Source: Paraburkholderia fynbosensis (lineage in GTDB: Bacteria; Pseudomonadota; Gammaproteobacteria; Burkholderiales; Burkholderiaceae). From it: DNA of 64,000 bases. The stretch spans positions 372,001 to 436,000 of the forward strand of contig NZ_CADIKI010000001.1 in assembly GCF_902859935.1 (NCBI RefSeq), written 5' to 3'. The notes beneath the pieces were generated by a model, which made no database searches, was not told where the DNA came from, and saw only the letters and a list, made by a program, of their open reading frames with translations. The translations under genes and the position numbers were made by a program. Positions within the stretch are counted from its first letter, which is position 1. Every line of letters begins with the position of its first letter. This document shows positions 51,254 through 59,929 of this stretch, in pieces.

Positions 51254-52405
51254 ATGAAAACAAAATTACTTCCGCTGATAATTTTCCCTGCCCTCGCCAG
51301 CGTTGCACACGCTCAAAGCTCCGTGACGCTATACGGCATCATCAACGAAGGGATCAACTACATCAACAATCAGAGTGGCGGCTCGGTCATCGGGATGGTC
51401 AAAGGCCAAACCAACGGTAGTCGTTGGGGTCTGCGTGGCACCGAGGACCTTGGCGGCGGCATGAAGGCGATATTCGATCTGGAGAACGGGTTCGACGCAT
51501 CGGCGGGCACGCTTTCGCAAGGTGGACGCCTCTTCGGTCGATCCGCATGGATGGGGCTGCAAACGCAGTATGGCCGCCTCACGATGGGCCGACAATACGA
51601 CGCGATGCATGATGATATAGGCGAGCGCCTGGCAGCAACGGGCATCTGGGCGTGGGTCGGGAGCCACCAGGGCGATTTCGATAACCTGAACGCGAATTTC
51701 CGGTGGGACAATTCGATTCGCTATATCTCGCCTATGTTCGCGGGTTTCAAATTCGATGGGGTGTTCGCGCCGGGCGGGGCGCCGGGTAACTTTGCCACGA
51801 ATCGCCGCTACCAACTGGCTATGAGCTACGATTCGGGTCCTATCCTCGGCGCGATTGCGTACGAGAATATCAACGACCCTGCTGTGTCGGTCTACGATAG
51901 CGCGGTAGGCCCCACTGATCGGACTTTCAAGTCACCGGGCAAATCGCCTTCATTCAGTGGCTTTCAGTCCGCAAATAACCAGGCGATTTTCGGGGCAGGT
52001 ATTGGCTACCGGTTCGGCACTGGCGGTCAGGTCAGTTTAGTCTACACACGCACGGTCTTCAGTGACATGCTGAGGACCTCTACGACTCCTAACACCGGGT
52101 CGGCTACGCTCAGCAGCTATGAAGGCAACATTCGTTATCGCATCGTGCCGACGTTGATGGTCGCTGCTGCCTACGACTATACGACAGTGCGTGCGCCCGG
52201 CAGGGCGGCACACTACAGCCAGGTCAATTTCGGTCCAGATTACTTCCTTTCCAAGGCCACTGATATCCAGCTTAGCGGGATCTGGCAGCACGCTACAGGT
52301 ATCGATTCGACCGGCAAGGCGGCGGTCGCCACAATCGGATCTCTCGGTGCCTCGACCACACCGACCCAGATCGCAGTAAAACTCCTGCTGCGACATCGAT
52401 TCTAA
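51254..52405 (+). CDS. Outer membrane porin, OmpC/Porin_4 type (copy 2)
   Basis: A 383-aa porin with signal peptide ('MKTKLLPLIIFPALASVAHA'), start of the mature protein 'QSSVTLYGIINEGINYINNQ', conserved 'SRWGLRGTEDLGGGMKAIFD' and 'LENGFDASAG', and terminal Phe ('TQIAVKLLLRHRF'). It follows the ABC-cupin unit on the same strand, and a terminator follows its stop. Likely outer-membrane entry for the substrate. It differs clearly from the copy at 39.6 kb, so the two are old paralogues. Confidence 0.9.
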   Translation: MKTKLLPLIIFPALASVAHAQSSVTLYGIINEGINYINNQSGGSVIGMVKGQTNGSRWGLRGTEDLGGGMKAIFDLENGFDASAGTLSQGGRLFGRSAWMGLQTQYGRLTMGRQYDAMHDDIGERLAATGIWAWVGSHQGDFDNLNANFRWDNSIRYISPMFAGFKFDGVFAPGGAPGNFATNRRYQLAMSYDSGPILGAIAYENINDPAVSVYDSAVGPTDRTFKSPGKSPSFSGFQSANNQAIFGAGIGYRFGTGGQVSLVYTRTVFSDMLRTSTTPNTGSATLSSYEGNIRYRIVPTLMVAAAYDYTTVRAPGRAAHYSQVNFGPDYFLSKATDIQLSGIWQHATGIDSTGKAAVATIGSLGASTTPTQIAVKLLLRHRF

Positions 52406-52417
52406 GCAGCGGCGCGA

Positions 52418-52450
52418 GGGTTCGCATCAAGAGCGAACCCCGCCTTTTTA
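52418..52450 (+). terminator. Rho-independent terminator after porin copy 2
   Basis: GGGTTCGC / GCGAACCC stem (52418-52425, 52433-52440) followed by CGCCTTTTT. Confidence 0.8.
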
Positions 52451-52801
52451 ACAAAATCTGATGAACGGAACTCTTCAGCCAGGCACCTTCAAGGCTGCGG
52501 TTGCAGTTGGACCGTCTCGCACGGAATTCCAGACGTTCGATCGATCCGCTAACTTGCCGTGCCTCCGGGCAACGGCATCGAATGGGCTTATCTGTGAGGC
52601 GGTGCAGTTACGGATCAGGCGGTTGTGATCCAGGGTGCAGAACAACAGGGTTTGTCCTATGTTGTCGCCGCGAACCGTCACAACGTTACGCAAATGGGTA
52701 CGCACACATTCGCTGTCGATGAAACGGACTTCGCCTTGCCCCTTGCAGGGCGAAGGTGTCAACGGTGCAATTCACATGAGATCAATCCGCGGAAGTAAGC
52801 T
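52451..52801. other. Spacer with a decayed gene end
   Basis: Contains the parent of the 88-bp fragment duplicated at 37.6 kb (52670-52757). One plus frame reads 'VIQGAEQQGLSYVVAANRHN' then 'VTQMGTHTFAVDETDF', which looks protein-like but has no recognisable start. Probably the tail of a lost gene. Confidence 0.5.
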
Positions 52802-53257
52802 ATGCCTGATTACCACACCCCATCCGAAGTGCGTTACAGAATTCAGACTCCGAATTCCTCGCCGCGGCGCGTTCGCGTGATCGCGCTGACGGATAACGAT
52901 CCAGAAGTCGCAACGTGCCGCGCCTATGCCAATGTGGAATTTTCGATGGCGAGCGAATTCGCCGCACTTTTGCAGTGCCCGGATGCGGACGCCGGCCCAA
53001 ACCCTGATGCGCTAAACGGGTGGCTGGGTACGCCTGATACCGTCGTGATTTCGGGCCGTGAAGGTGACGATGCTCAAGCGGTTGCGGTCGCAGCGAAGAC
53101 ATATCGCATGAATGGTGTCACCGTGTCCGTCGTGATCAGCCCCTCCGAGAAGAAATCTGGCAGCACGGCCGAGACGCTGCGTCCTTACAGTACGATGATG
53201 GTTCTTTCGACGAACGCCGGTTATCTGGACGATCTGCTTTCTGCACTCGGCGCGTAG
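52802..53257 (+). CDS. Hypothetical 151-aa protein, upstream of MFS gene
   Basis: A soluble alpha/beta protein of unknown family. Alternating strands and helices are suggested by 'RRVRVIALTDNDPEVATCRA', 'PDTVVISGREGDDAQAVAVA' and 'GVTVSVVISPSEKKSG', ending 'STNAGYLDDLLSALGA'. The pattern recalls a Rossmann-like nucleotide- or cofactor-binding domain, but no key residues are convincing. It is 13 nt from the MFS gene and likely co-transcribed. The decayed copy of this locus at 37.7 kb has lost it. Confidence 0.7.
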   Translation: MPDYHTPSEVRYRIQTPNSSPRRVRVIALTDNDPEVATCRAYANVEFSMASEFAALLQCPDADAGPNPDALNGWLGTPDTVVISGREGDDAQAVAVAAKTYRMNGVTVSVVISPSEKKSGSTAETLRPYSTMMVLSTNAGYLDDLLSALGA

Positions 53258-53270
53258 CAAGGAGAATATT

Positions 53271-54524
53271 TTGAAACGCGATATTAATCGATGGTGGACG
53301 GTATTCGGCGGTGCGGTCTGTCTTTCCGTCGGTGCAGGTGTGTTGTCGGCATTCATGTTCGGCATGTTTATCAAGGCGATCGCTGCGGAGAATCACTGGA
53401 GCCGCGCACAGGTTTCGCTCGGCTTGACTGTCTTCGAGTTTTCGATGGGACCGGGAACGATCCTTCTCGGATCGCTCATCGACAAAATGGGTGTGCGTCG
53501 TCCTACTCTGCTATTTCTGATCCTGTTTGCGGCGTCCACAGCGCTTGTGGGCGTGTTGCCTGCGTCTCCATGGGTATTCGCACTGGCATTCCTTGCGGTC
53601 GGTCTGTTCGCGCCGAGCACGAACGCGCTGCCCTATGCGAAGGTAATCTGTGCCCGCTTCGATCGTCAGCGCGGTCTTGCGCTGGGTTTGATGGTCGGCG
53701 GTACGGCAGTGGGCGCGATGTTCATGCCGCACTATGCGGGTTACCTGCTGATGCACTTCGGATGGCGTGCCGGTTATTTTGGCGTCGCTGCGTCGATGGC
53801 CGTTTTTTCCGTTCCCGCACTCTACTTTCTCGTCAAAATGCCGCCAGGCGTCGACGAAGAGCTCGTGCGTAAAACGCGTGAAGCGAGAAGCGAACTACCA
53901 TCGCTCTGGGCACTTTTTTTCAACGATCGTACGTTCCGTCTGCTGGGACTTTCGATCTTCTGTGTGTCCGGTGTGCTGCTTGCGTTGCTTTCGCAGTTTG
54001 TACCGATGATGACCGATCGAGGCGAGACGGTAACGGCTGCTGCAACGATGCTGTCGATCGCCGGTTCTACATCAGCGGTGGGCCGTCTGTTCGCTGGCTG
54101 GTTGATGGATCGCGTTCACGCACCGTATTGTGCTGCGATGTCGTTCGCGCTGACGCTTATCGGTGTGCTCATTCTCGCATCGGGTGCAACCTCTTACACC
54201 GCAATGATTGCTGCGGGGCTGATCGGCATTTCGATCGGCGCGGAAGCAGACATCATTACGTTCATCGTAAGCCGCTACTTTGACCTGCGCCTGTTTGGCC
54301 GCGTCAGCGGGGCGATGTGGATGGCGTGGGGATGGGGTGCCGGTATCATGATCTTCGCATCCGGGCTATCGTTCGACCTCACACACTCCTACCGGATCGC
54401 CCTCTGGACGTTTTCGGGCTTTGTTTCGATCGCCGTGGTCTCGATCATGCGTCTCGGGCCATACGTGTATCCGGAACAACGTGACCCGAAGCGTGCCGCA
54501 CTCGTGGCGAGCGCCTCAGCCTGA
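53271..54524 (+). CDS. MFS transporter, OFA/monocarboxylate-like
   Basis: A 417-aa inner-membrane carrier with twelve predicted helices. The start resembles the oxalate/formate antiporter and monocarboxylate group ('WTVFGGAVCLSVGAGVLSAF', 'LGLTVFEFSMGPGTILLGSL', 'DKMGVRRPTLLFLILFAAST'). The translation start is TTG 53271 behind AAGGAG. Probably carries a carboxylate used or released by the pathway. Parts of this gene are found as a decayed copy at 37.7-37.9 kb. Confidence 0.85.
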   Translation: MKRDINRWWTVFGGAVCLSVGAGVLSAFMFGMFIKAIAAENHWSRAQVSLGLTVFEFSMGPGTILLGSLIDKMGVRRPTLLFLILFAASTALVGVLPASPWVFALAFLAVGLFAPSTNALPYAKVICARFDRQRGLALGLMVGGTAVGAMFMPHYAGYLLMHFGWRAGYFGVAASMAVFSVPALYFLVKMPPGVDEELVRKTREARSELPSLWALFFNDRTFRLLGLSIFCVSGVLLALLSQFVPMMTDRGETVTAAATMLSIAGSTSAVGRLFAGWLMDRVHAPYCAAMSFALTLIGVLILASGATSYTAMIAAGLIGISIGAEADIITFIVSRYFDLRLFGRVSGAMWMAWGWGAGIMIFASGLSFDLTHSYRIALWTFSGFVSIAVVSIMRLGPYVYPEQRDPKRAALVASASA

Positions 54525-55168
54525 TTTGCTGACGCCCAGCATGTCAGGTCCCTACCGAAACTGGGTTTCTGTGGCAGGTGTTCCCAAGGAGCAGGTGCGT
54601 GCAAGAGATACAGAATGCCGTTCCACGCTGCACTGTCGACCGCTAAAAGCTGGCGACCACCTTTGCGGCGACGGCGCAAATTCCGGAATCAACGGTACAA
54701 GTATCGCCCATTTCGTTGCTGATTTTGCGTCTTGCCATGCCCGCATGTATGAGTGGACATGGCTCGATGTCCAGGTTGTGTTTGAGGCTCAGAATCTCGC
54801 GCTTTCACACAACAAAACTAATTCGACATACGAACTATATGAAACTAGATGTGCTCTACCTGCCCCCTATCAGCAATCTCGCGTGAAGCGCTATAGCACA
54901 GACTTAATCGCCAATCGGCGAATTGAAATAGAAGCGCTGCATGACGAAGGTGTGCTGCTGCCTGTGCGACTCCTCTCACTGGCCGCCCTGATTCTGGCCG
55001 CGATTGCTGCGCTTCATGAATAGACCGGCATGCGCGCCTGTCGTGGTCAATATCGGTCCAATAGCGCGGTGATGGCGATGTACAAACGCCATGGTACGAC
55101 GTCGGTGTTTCGTATGACCAAGCCGCGCGGCGTCACTCAAACCAATAGCGTAACCGCTTCCTACATGG
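54525..55168. other. Long spacer, no gene seen
   Basis: About 640 nt with lower GC around 54.8 kb. Short frames lack motifs. A partial site-like stretch (ATTCGACATACGAAC followed by TATATGAAAC) near 54827-54851 resembles the operator but lacks the proper geometry. Confidence 0.4.
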
Positions 55169-55381
55169 TCAGCTCTGCTCGTTCTTTTGCCGTTCGAGGA
55201 CCGCCTTCGCTTGCTCCAGATTCTCCGGATAGCTGTCGTCAGCCACACCGGGGTTGTAGCCCGCCGCTTCGAGTTGTTCGAGTTCCGTGATCACCTGGGC
55301 GCGCGTGATGGAGTCGGCTGCATGCGACACCATTGGAACGAGGATGAAAGCAGCGCAAAAAGCATTGAACAGGAGTTTCAT
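55169..55381 (-). CDS. DUF4148 small secreted protein (copy 1)
   Basis: A 70-aa protein with a signal peptide ('MKLLFNAFCAAFILVPMVSH' then Ala-Ala) and the DUF4148 core 'ITRAQVITELEQLEAAGYNP' with 'YPENLEQAKAVLERQK'. The family is abundant in Burkholderia and of unknown role, probably periplasmic. Stands alone. Confidence 0.88.
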   Translation of the reverse strand: MKLLFNAFCAAFILVPMVSHAADSITRAQVITELEQLEAAGYNPGVADDSYPENLEQAKAVLERQKNEQS

Positions 55382-55841
55382 GGTCCTACCTCTGAGGTGT
55401 GAACGTCGGATTTCTCAGATCAGTCTACAAACATTATACGCGGTCATGGGGAAATTACTAATTTACACATAGTGGGAGTTGTGAAGTGCAACTTGACGCG
55501 GGACCGTTTCCAACATGGGGGAAGGAATTTGCGTTGTCAGACAGGAGGACTTGAGGAAATGGGCGAATGATTAAAGCAATCGAAATACGTCGTTTCTGAC
55601 TTTCGGTAGGTGGAAAGTCATGCCGCAGTGGGCATCCGGATGGCGATGCACGCAAACGATCATTGCTGGCGTTTCCGCGTCCATCTTCGATCAGGCGTAC
55701 GCAGAAATTCATCGGATACGTTTATCAAATCTGGCGCATGACCGAGCATAATTTGTTTGAATTGGTGATATACGCGCATACGCAAACTACAGTCCTGAAT
55801 CTGCCACATTCGGGGCGTCTTATTTCAAGCATGGAGACAGG
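55382..55841. other. Spacer, no gene seen
   Basis: 460 nt of mixed composition between divergent genes. It holds the promoters of the DUF4148 gene and of the solute-binding protein gene, but no pair of the island's 17-bp sites. Confidence 0.4.
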
Positions 55842-56915
55842 ATGATTACCCGACGTACCATATTGAAAGCCAGTTTGGGCCTCGCGTCGAGCGCGGCATT
55901 GGTGCCGGTCCATGCCAGATCGGCCGAGGCAATTTCGCCGAATCTTGCACTGGCCGACTATACCGGATCGGATCGCGCAGCCCGGATTCTCGCCGCAGCG
56001 ACAAAAGAAGGGCAAGTGAATTTTTACACCACGATCGCGAAATCGGATCTCGAACCGTTATTCAGTCCGTTTGAGAAAAAATACAGCGTCAAGGTCAACA
56101 TCTGGCGCGCTGGGGATGAGCAAGTCGTGCAACGCGCCGTTTCAGAAGCGCGAGCCGGTCGTTATATGCCCGATAACGTGCATGTTGGCTCTTCATTCCT
56201 CGATAATCTGCGACAAGAGAACCTGTTACAGCCTGTCGCATCGCCCATGTTCGCAGACCTGATTCCAGGATCGGTGCCGGAACATCGCATGTGGGCGTCT
56301 ACCATGCTGTCTGTCTGGGTTCAGTCTTACAATACGAATGCCATAAAGAAAGAAGAACTGCCCTCCTCCTTTAACGATCTGCTATTGCCAAAATGGAAGG
56401 GCAAACTCGGCCTCGAGTCGAAAAGCTCCGATTGGTTTGCAACCATTTGTCAGCAGATGAGTACCGAAAAAGGCATCGCCTTCTTCAAGGAATTGATTGC
56501 CACTAATGGTGTGTCTGTCCGCAACGGTAACTCATTGCTGAACAATATGGTTGCATCAGGCGAAGTACCGCTTGCGCTTGAGACGTACAACTATATGCCT
56601 ATGCAGGCGAAGCGAAAAAATGCTCCTATCGACTGGTTCCTGTTGCAGCCCGCGGTAGCGCGAGCGAATGGCATTGCTCTGTTCAAACATGCACCGCATC
56701 CGGCCGCGGGCATGTTGCTCTACGATTACATGCTCTCGATGGACGCGCAAAAGATTCTGGCGAACATGGACTATGTTCCGACGCATCGGAATATCCCGTC
56801 ACCTTTTCAGACCAGCCAGATAACGCCTGTCGATCCTGCGATGTCAGCCGCCGAGCGCAATAAATGGAATGACCTCTTTAACCACCTGTTTCTGGGCTCG
56901 AGTTCGCATTCCTGA
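55842..56915 (+). CDS. ABC solute-binding protein, family 1, orphan paralogue
   Basis: A 357-aa exported protein; the N-terminus 'MITRRTILKASLGLASSAAL' contains a twin-arginine-like RR motif, then the mature part begins near 'ARSAEAISPNLALADYTGSD'. It shares 'QRAVSEARAGR', 'NLLQPVASPM', 'LLLPKWKGKLGLESKSSDWF' and 'KNAPIDWFLLQPAVARANGI' with the protein at 49.9 kb. No permease or ATPase genes adjoin it, so it may use the importer at 44.5-47.4 kb. A bidirectional terminator follows. Confidence 0.83.
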   Translation: MITRRTILKASLGLASSAALVPVHARSAEAISPNLALADYTGSDRAARILAAATKEGQVNFYTTIAKSDLEPLFSPFEKKYSVKVNIWRAGDEQVVQRAVSEARAGRYMPDNVHVGSSFLDNLRQENLLQPVASPMFADLIPGSVPEHRMWASTMLSVWVQSYNTNAIKKEELPSSFNDLLLPKWKGKLGLESKSSDWFATICQQMSTEKGIAFFKELIATNGVSVRNGNSLLNNMVASGEVPLALETYNYMPMQAKRKNAPIDWFLLQPAVARANGIALFKHAPHPAAGMLLYDYMLSMDAQKILANMDYVPTHRNIPSPFQTSQITPVDPAMSAAERNKWNDLFNHLFLGSSSHS

Positions 56916-56920
56916 AATAA

Positions 56921-56950
56921 AAAAGCTGCCCTGATTCAGGGCAGCTTTTT
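56921..56950. terminator. Bidirectional terminator
   Basis: AAAAGCTGCCCTGA / TCAGGGCAGCTTTTT with a single-base loop centre, between two convergent genes; A-run on one side and T-run on the other allow use from both strands. Confidence 0.88.
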
Positions 56951-57222
56951 CACTTTTCGCCCGATTGCGTCTTGTTGCTGGATTGCGACACACCGGCAGC
57001 ATCCGAACCGTACGCGGTGCGAGCTTCGTTCTGTTGCGCCACGATAGTCTGGGCGTGCTTCAGGTTGTGCGGGTAGTCGTTGTCATCGGCAGGGTTGTAG
57101 CCTGCTTCTTCCAGTTGAATTAATTCCGCGCGTACCTGCGCGTGCGTGAGCGACTCGGCAGCATGCGATAGCGCCGGAGCGATAAGGGCAACTGCGAAGG
57201 CCATACGGATGAGCGATTTCAT
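56950..57222 (-). CDS. DUF4148 small secreted protein (copy 2)
   Basis: A 90-aa protein: signal peptide 'MKSLIRMAFAVALIAPALSH', core 'LTHAQVRAELIQLEEAGYNP' and 'YPHNLKHAQTIVAQQNEART', then a polar tail. Related to the copy at 55.2 kb. The start at 57222 gives the signal peptide; the longer frame to 57285 does not fit. Function unknown. Confidence 0.88.
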   Translation of the reverse strand: MKSLIRMAFAVALIAPALSHAAESLTHAQVRAELIQLEEAGYNPADDNDYPHNLKHAQTIVAQQNEARTAYGSDAAGVSQSSNKTQSGEK

Positions 57223-57308
57223 ATGAGATTTCAGTAGCGGTTCGTGGTTGGCGGTTGGCGCACCAAGGCACCCCATGGGACCCATTATACGGGTTTTTAC
57301 CTAAGGGG

Positions 57309-57345
57309 TGTTGCTTATTAGGAAAGCCGTTCCTCCATAGGGAAC
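57309..57345. promoter_or_regulatory. Paired GTTCY-N7-RGAAC sites, locus I (orphan)
   Basis: GTTCCTCCATAGGGAAC (57329-57345) and half-conserved TGTTGCTTATTAGGAAA (57309-57325), 20 bp apart. Nothing intact lies to the right; to the left is the DUF4148 gene on the minus strand. It may mark the promoter of a lost gene at the island end or control the DUF4148 gene. Confidence 0.65.
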
Positions 57346-57911
57346 GCCAAACGACGATCTGCCGTCATACAGGGTTCATAGAGATCGTGGAGATAATTGC
57401 GAGTGGCTTTAAGCTTGCGATGTGCGAAAAAGCCTTGCCAGAATTGGTCGCGCGTCAAGCTGACTTGTCGCCCTCGTCGTACACCGCGTGGCACGGGACC
57501 ATTCGAGTATCTGGTCGACGCCTGCGATCCATGTGAAGCCGACGCGTGCACGATTGATGGCATAGCCGTCTCCGATTTCGCTACCCCTGACTTTCATGAC
57601 CCAGCATCATCCGGACGCTCGCTACAGCTTCTCGGAGCAGTCAGGCCTATTACGAGCAACGTGGCGGAGACTCAGATCGCACTACCTGGAGGCCGAAAGC
57701 CGCCGCGACCTAACTTCGATAAGGCTACTCGCTCGCTTAGCGATTCAGTCTTCGGGAAACTGCGGGTGGCGTCGTCCGAAGCAAGATATCGGAAATCGTT
57801 CCATGGAAGCGATAATGCGCCGCGGAGTTCTTAGTTTTTTGCGGATACAAGCGCGTATGCCGCTGCGATCGACAGTAATTTTCTTGCGATTTTCAGGGCT
57901 CACTCGTTCTA
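57346..57911. other. Decayed DNA at the island's right end
   Basis: Frames on both strands show protein-like stretches (plus: 'GTGPFEYLVDACDPCEADAC'; minus: 'RDQFWQGFFAHRKLKATRNY') without full genes. Probably remnants of genes between the last operator pair and the right attachment repeat. Confidence 0.4.
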
Positions 57912-57934
57912 TTTGAGTTCTCTCCTGAGCACCA
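57912..57934 (+). repeat. Right attachment-like repeat (attR), degenerate tRNA-Leu end
   Basis: TTTGAGTTCTCTCCTGAGCA plus CCA, 20 of 23 positions equal to the 3' end of tRNA-Leu copy 2. It is followed at about 57974-57998 by AAGCC-TTTGTGT-GGCTTTTA, a small hairpin that could be the tRNA's original terminator. Confidence 0.6.
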
Positions 57935-58070
57935 CCCACCTTCAAGTGAAACGAAACACCCCGTCAAGCCTTTGTGTGGCTTTTATCGTCGCCTCGGCAG
58001 TCGCCACCCTTCGCCCTTCTCGCCTTTCTTCTCGCGACGGCACCGCGATGCCGCAAGCGCGGCATTCACC

Positions 58071-59402
58071 TTAGCGCACCTCGCTCGCACCACTCCAGTC
58101 GAAACCGAAACCAGGCTGCAACGCAGGCACCCATTTCACGCAAGCCTGAAAAGCCAGTAGCGAGCCGGCCACTGCCAACAGAACAGGAATCAAAAAGTCC
58201 TGGCTCACGCGAGTAAATTCGAAGACCAGCACCACCGCGGTAATCGGCATCTGCATCGAAGCAGCGAGAAACGCGGTCGCGCCGACCACCGCGAATGCGC
58301 CCAGCGAAGCCCCCGGCCAGAACACGCTCCACAATCCACCCAGCACGATCGCGAGCAATGCGCCATTGGCAAGGCCCGGCGTCAGCAAGCCGCCCTCGGC
58401 GCCCGCGCGCAAACTGCTGGCAGTGATCACGACCTTCAGCACCAGCAGCATCGCGGCGAGACTGATCGTCAGGCCCCCGTCGAATGCGAGGCCCGCCGTG
58501 CCTTTGCCATTGCCGAGCAATTGCGGGAAATGCATCGCCAGCACGCCGATGATCGCGAAGTTCAACAGCGACAGCACCGGCAGGCGCCAGTCCTTCGGCG
58601 CAGCGGCGCGCGAGCGCTTCATCAACTCCGTAAAACACCACGCCGTTGCGCCGAAGACCGGTCCGCATACGATGGCCCACGCGACCAGCGGCGCGCTCAC
58701 CGACATCGCCGGGACGAGGTATTGATGCTCATTGCCCAGCCCCAGCTGAGCGACGCGCGCCGCGATCGACGCGGTCACGATGGCCGGCACCAACGCCGGC
58801 CATCCGAAAGTGCCCAGCAAGACTTCGAGCACGAACACCGCGCCGCCGAGCGGCACGTTATAGACCGCGGCAAGCCCGGCGCCCGCGCCGCAGGCCACCA
58901 TGATCCGGCTCTGCGCGACCGGCAGACCCGCGCGGCGCGACAGCCATCCCGCCAGCGCCGAACCGATCTCGCGCGGCGCGACCTCGCGGCCGAGCGGCGA
59001 ACCCAGCGCCACGGTGATGATCTGCAGCAGCGCGTGGACCGTCGTGCTCGTCAAAGGCATCTGCGGATCGCCGGATTTAACGGCTTGGCGAATGCTCACG
59101 AGCGGCCGGCCGAGACGATACAGCGCCCACCAGCCGAGCCCCGCCACCAGTCCACAAATTGTCAGGACCAGCACGCGACGCTCGGGCGACGCGCCCGTCA
59201 CACCTTGTAGAAAACTCTCCGCGCTGATCAGGTGGTCGACGCTGTATCCGTAGGCAAGGTGCTGAATGCCGTGCAACAGCAATGCGAGCAGCATGCCGCT
59301 CAGACCCGCGCCCACGCCGGTGAGCAGCGTGACGGCGGCGACCGCCGCAAACAGACTGCGTTCGTGGCGCACGGGGCTGCAAGCGATGGATTTGACTGAC
59401 AT
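58071..59402 (-). CDS. ClC-family chloride channel/antiporter
   Basis: A 443-aa inner-membrane protein of the voltage-gated chloride channel family. Selectivity-filter regions are present in modified form: 'LGSPLGREVAPREIGSALAG' (for GxxGREGPxVQ), 'VAAVYNVPLGGAVFVLEVLL' (for GIAAAFNAPLAGxLF) and 'AGAEGGLLTPGLANGALLAI' (for GxxxGxFxP). About twelve helices. It is the first intact gene to the right of the island and probably belongs to the chromosome backbone. Exact ion not certain because of the filter changes. Confidence 0.88.
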   Translation of the reverse strand: MSVKSIACSPVRHERSLFAAVAAVTLLTGVGAGLSGMLLALLLHGIQHLAYGYSVDHLISAESFLQGVTGASPERRVLVLTICGLVAGLGWWALYRLGRPLVSIRQAVKSGDPQMPLTSTTVHALLQIITVALGSPLGREVAPREIGSALAGWLSRRAGLPVAQSRIMVACGAGAGLAAVYNVPLGGAVFVLEVLLGTFGWPALVPAIVTASIAARVAQLGLGNEHQYLVPAMSVSAPLVAWAIVCGPVFGATAWCFTELMKRSRAAAPKDWRLPVLSLLNFAIIGVLAMHFPQLLGNGKGTAGLAFDGGLTISLAAMLLVLKVVITASSLRAGAEGGLLTPGLANGALLAIVLGGLWSVFWPGASLGAFAVVGATAFLAASMQMPITAVVLVFEFTRVSQDFLIPVLLAVAGSLLAFQACVKWVPALQPGFGFDWSGASEVR

Positions 59403-59929
59403 GACGCGCGGACTCGGGGAATGGAAGGGACGGCGGCCATGTTATTCCGCGCCGCAACATGAATCAAATTGATTTTTCGGATTCATTAATGCGGAACGCG
59501 CATATAGGCGAATGCCGCATGTCCCGTCCTTCATTGGTCTGCTTGTTTTCGCGCCGCGAAGCCGCGAGCCGCAGTTATACCCGCGCGCTTCGGCCTCGCC
59601 AAACTGAATCCGGCGAGCACCCTTCCGGTTAGAAAACGCCGCACCGAATTACGCGAATGGAAACTAACCCGCTCAAGCTCACATTACAAAAAACAAACAT
59701 TGCATCCGACGCTCTCAATACAATAATTACGTTAACCCGACACTATGCATGCATTATGGATTCAGCAAGGATTTCCCACCAGGTATTAATACGGATAAAA
59801 TCCGCTTCAACCATGCGAGCGTTTAACAGTCGGCGTACACTCGCCGCAAGCGCTTAGTGCATGGGGCGCACGGGGCTAGAGCCACCCGTCGTGAAACACG
59901 GGTTATTGGAGACTGAGGGAGCACAATCA
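59403..59929. other. Intergenic, no gene seen
   Basis: 527 nt, with an AT-rich patch at about 59640-59800 that probably contains the promoter of the MFS gene. No repeat or RNA recognised. Confidence 0.4.

Noticed and set aside
54827..54851. A tenth operator site near 54.8 kb
   Set aside because: The arms are present only partly and the 17-bp width and 20-bp spacing are not kept.
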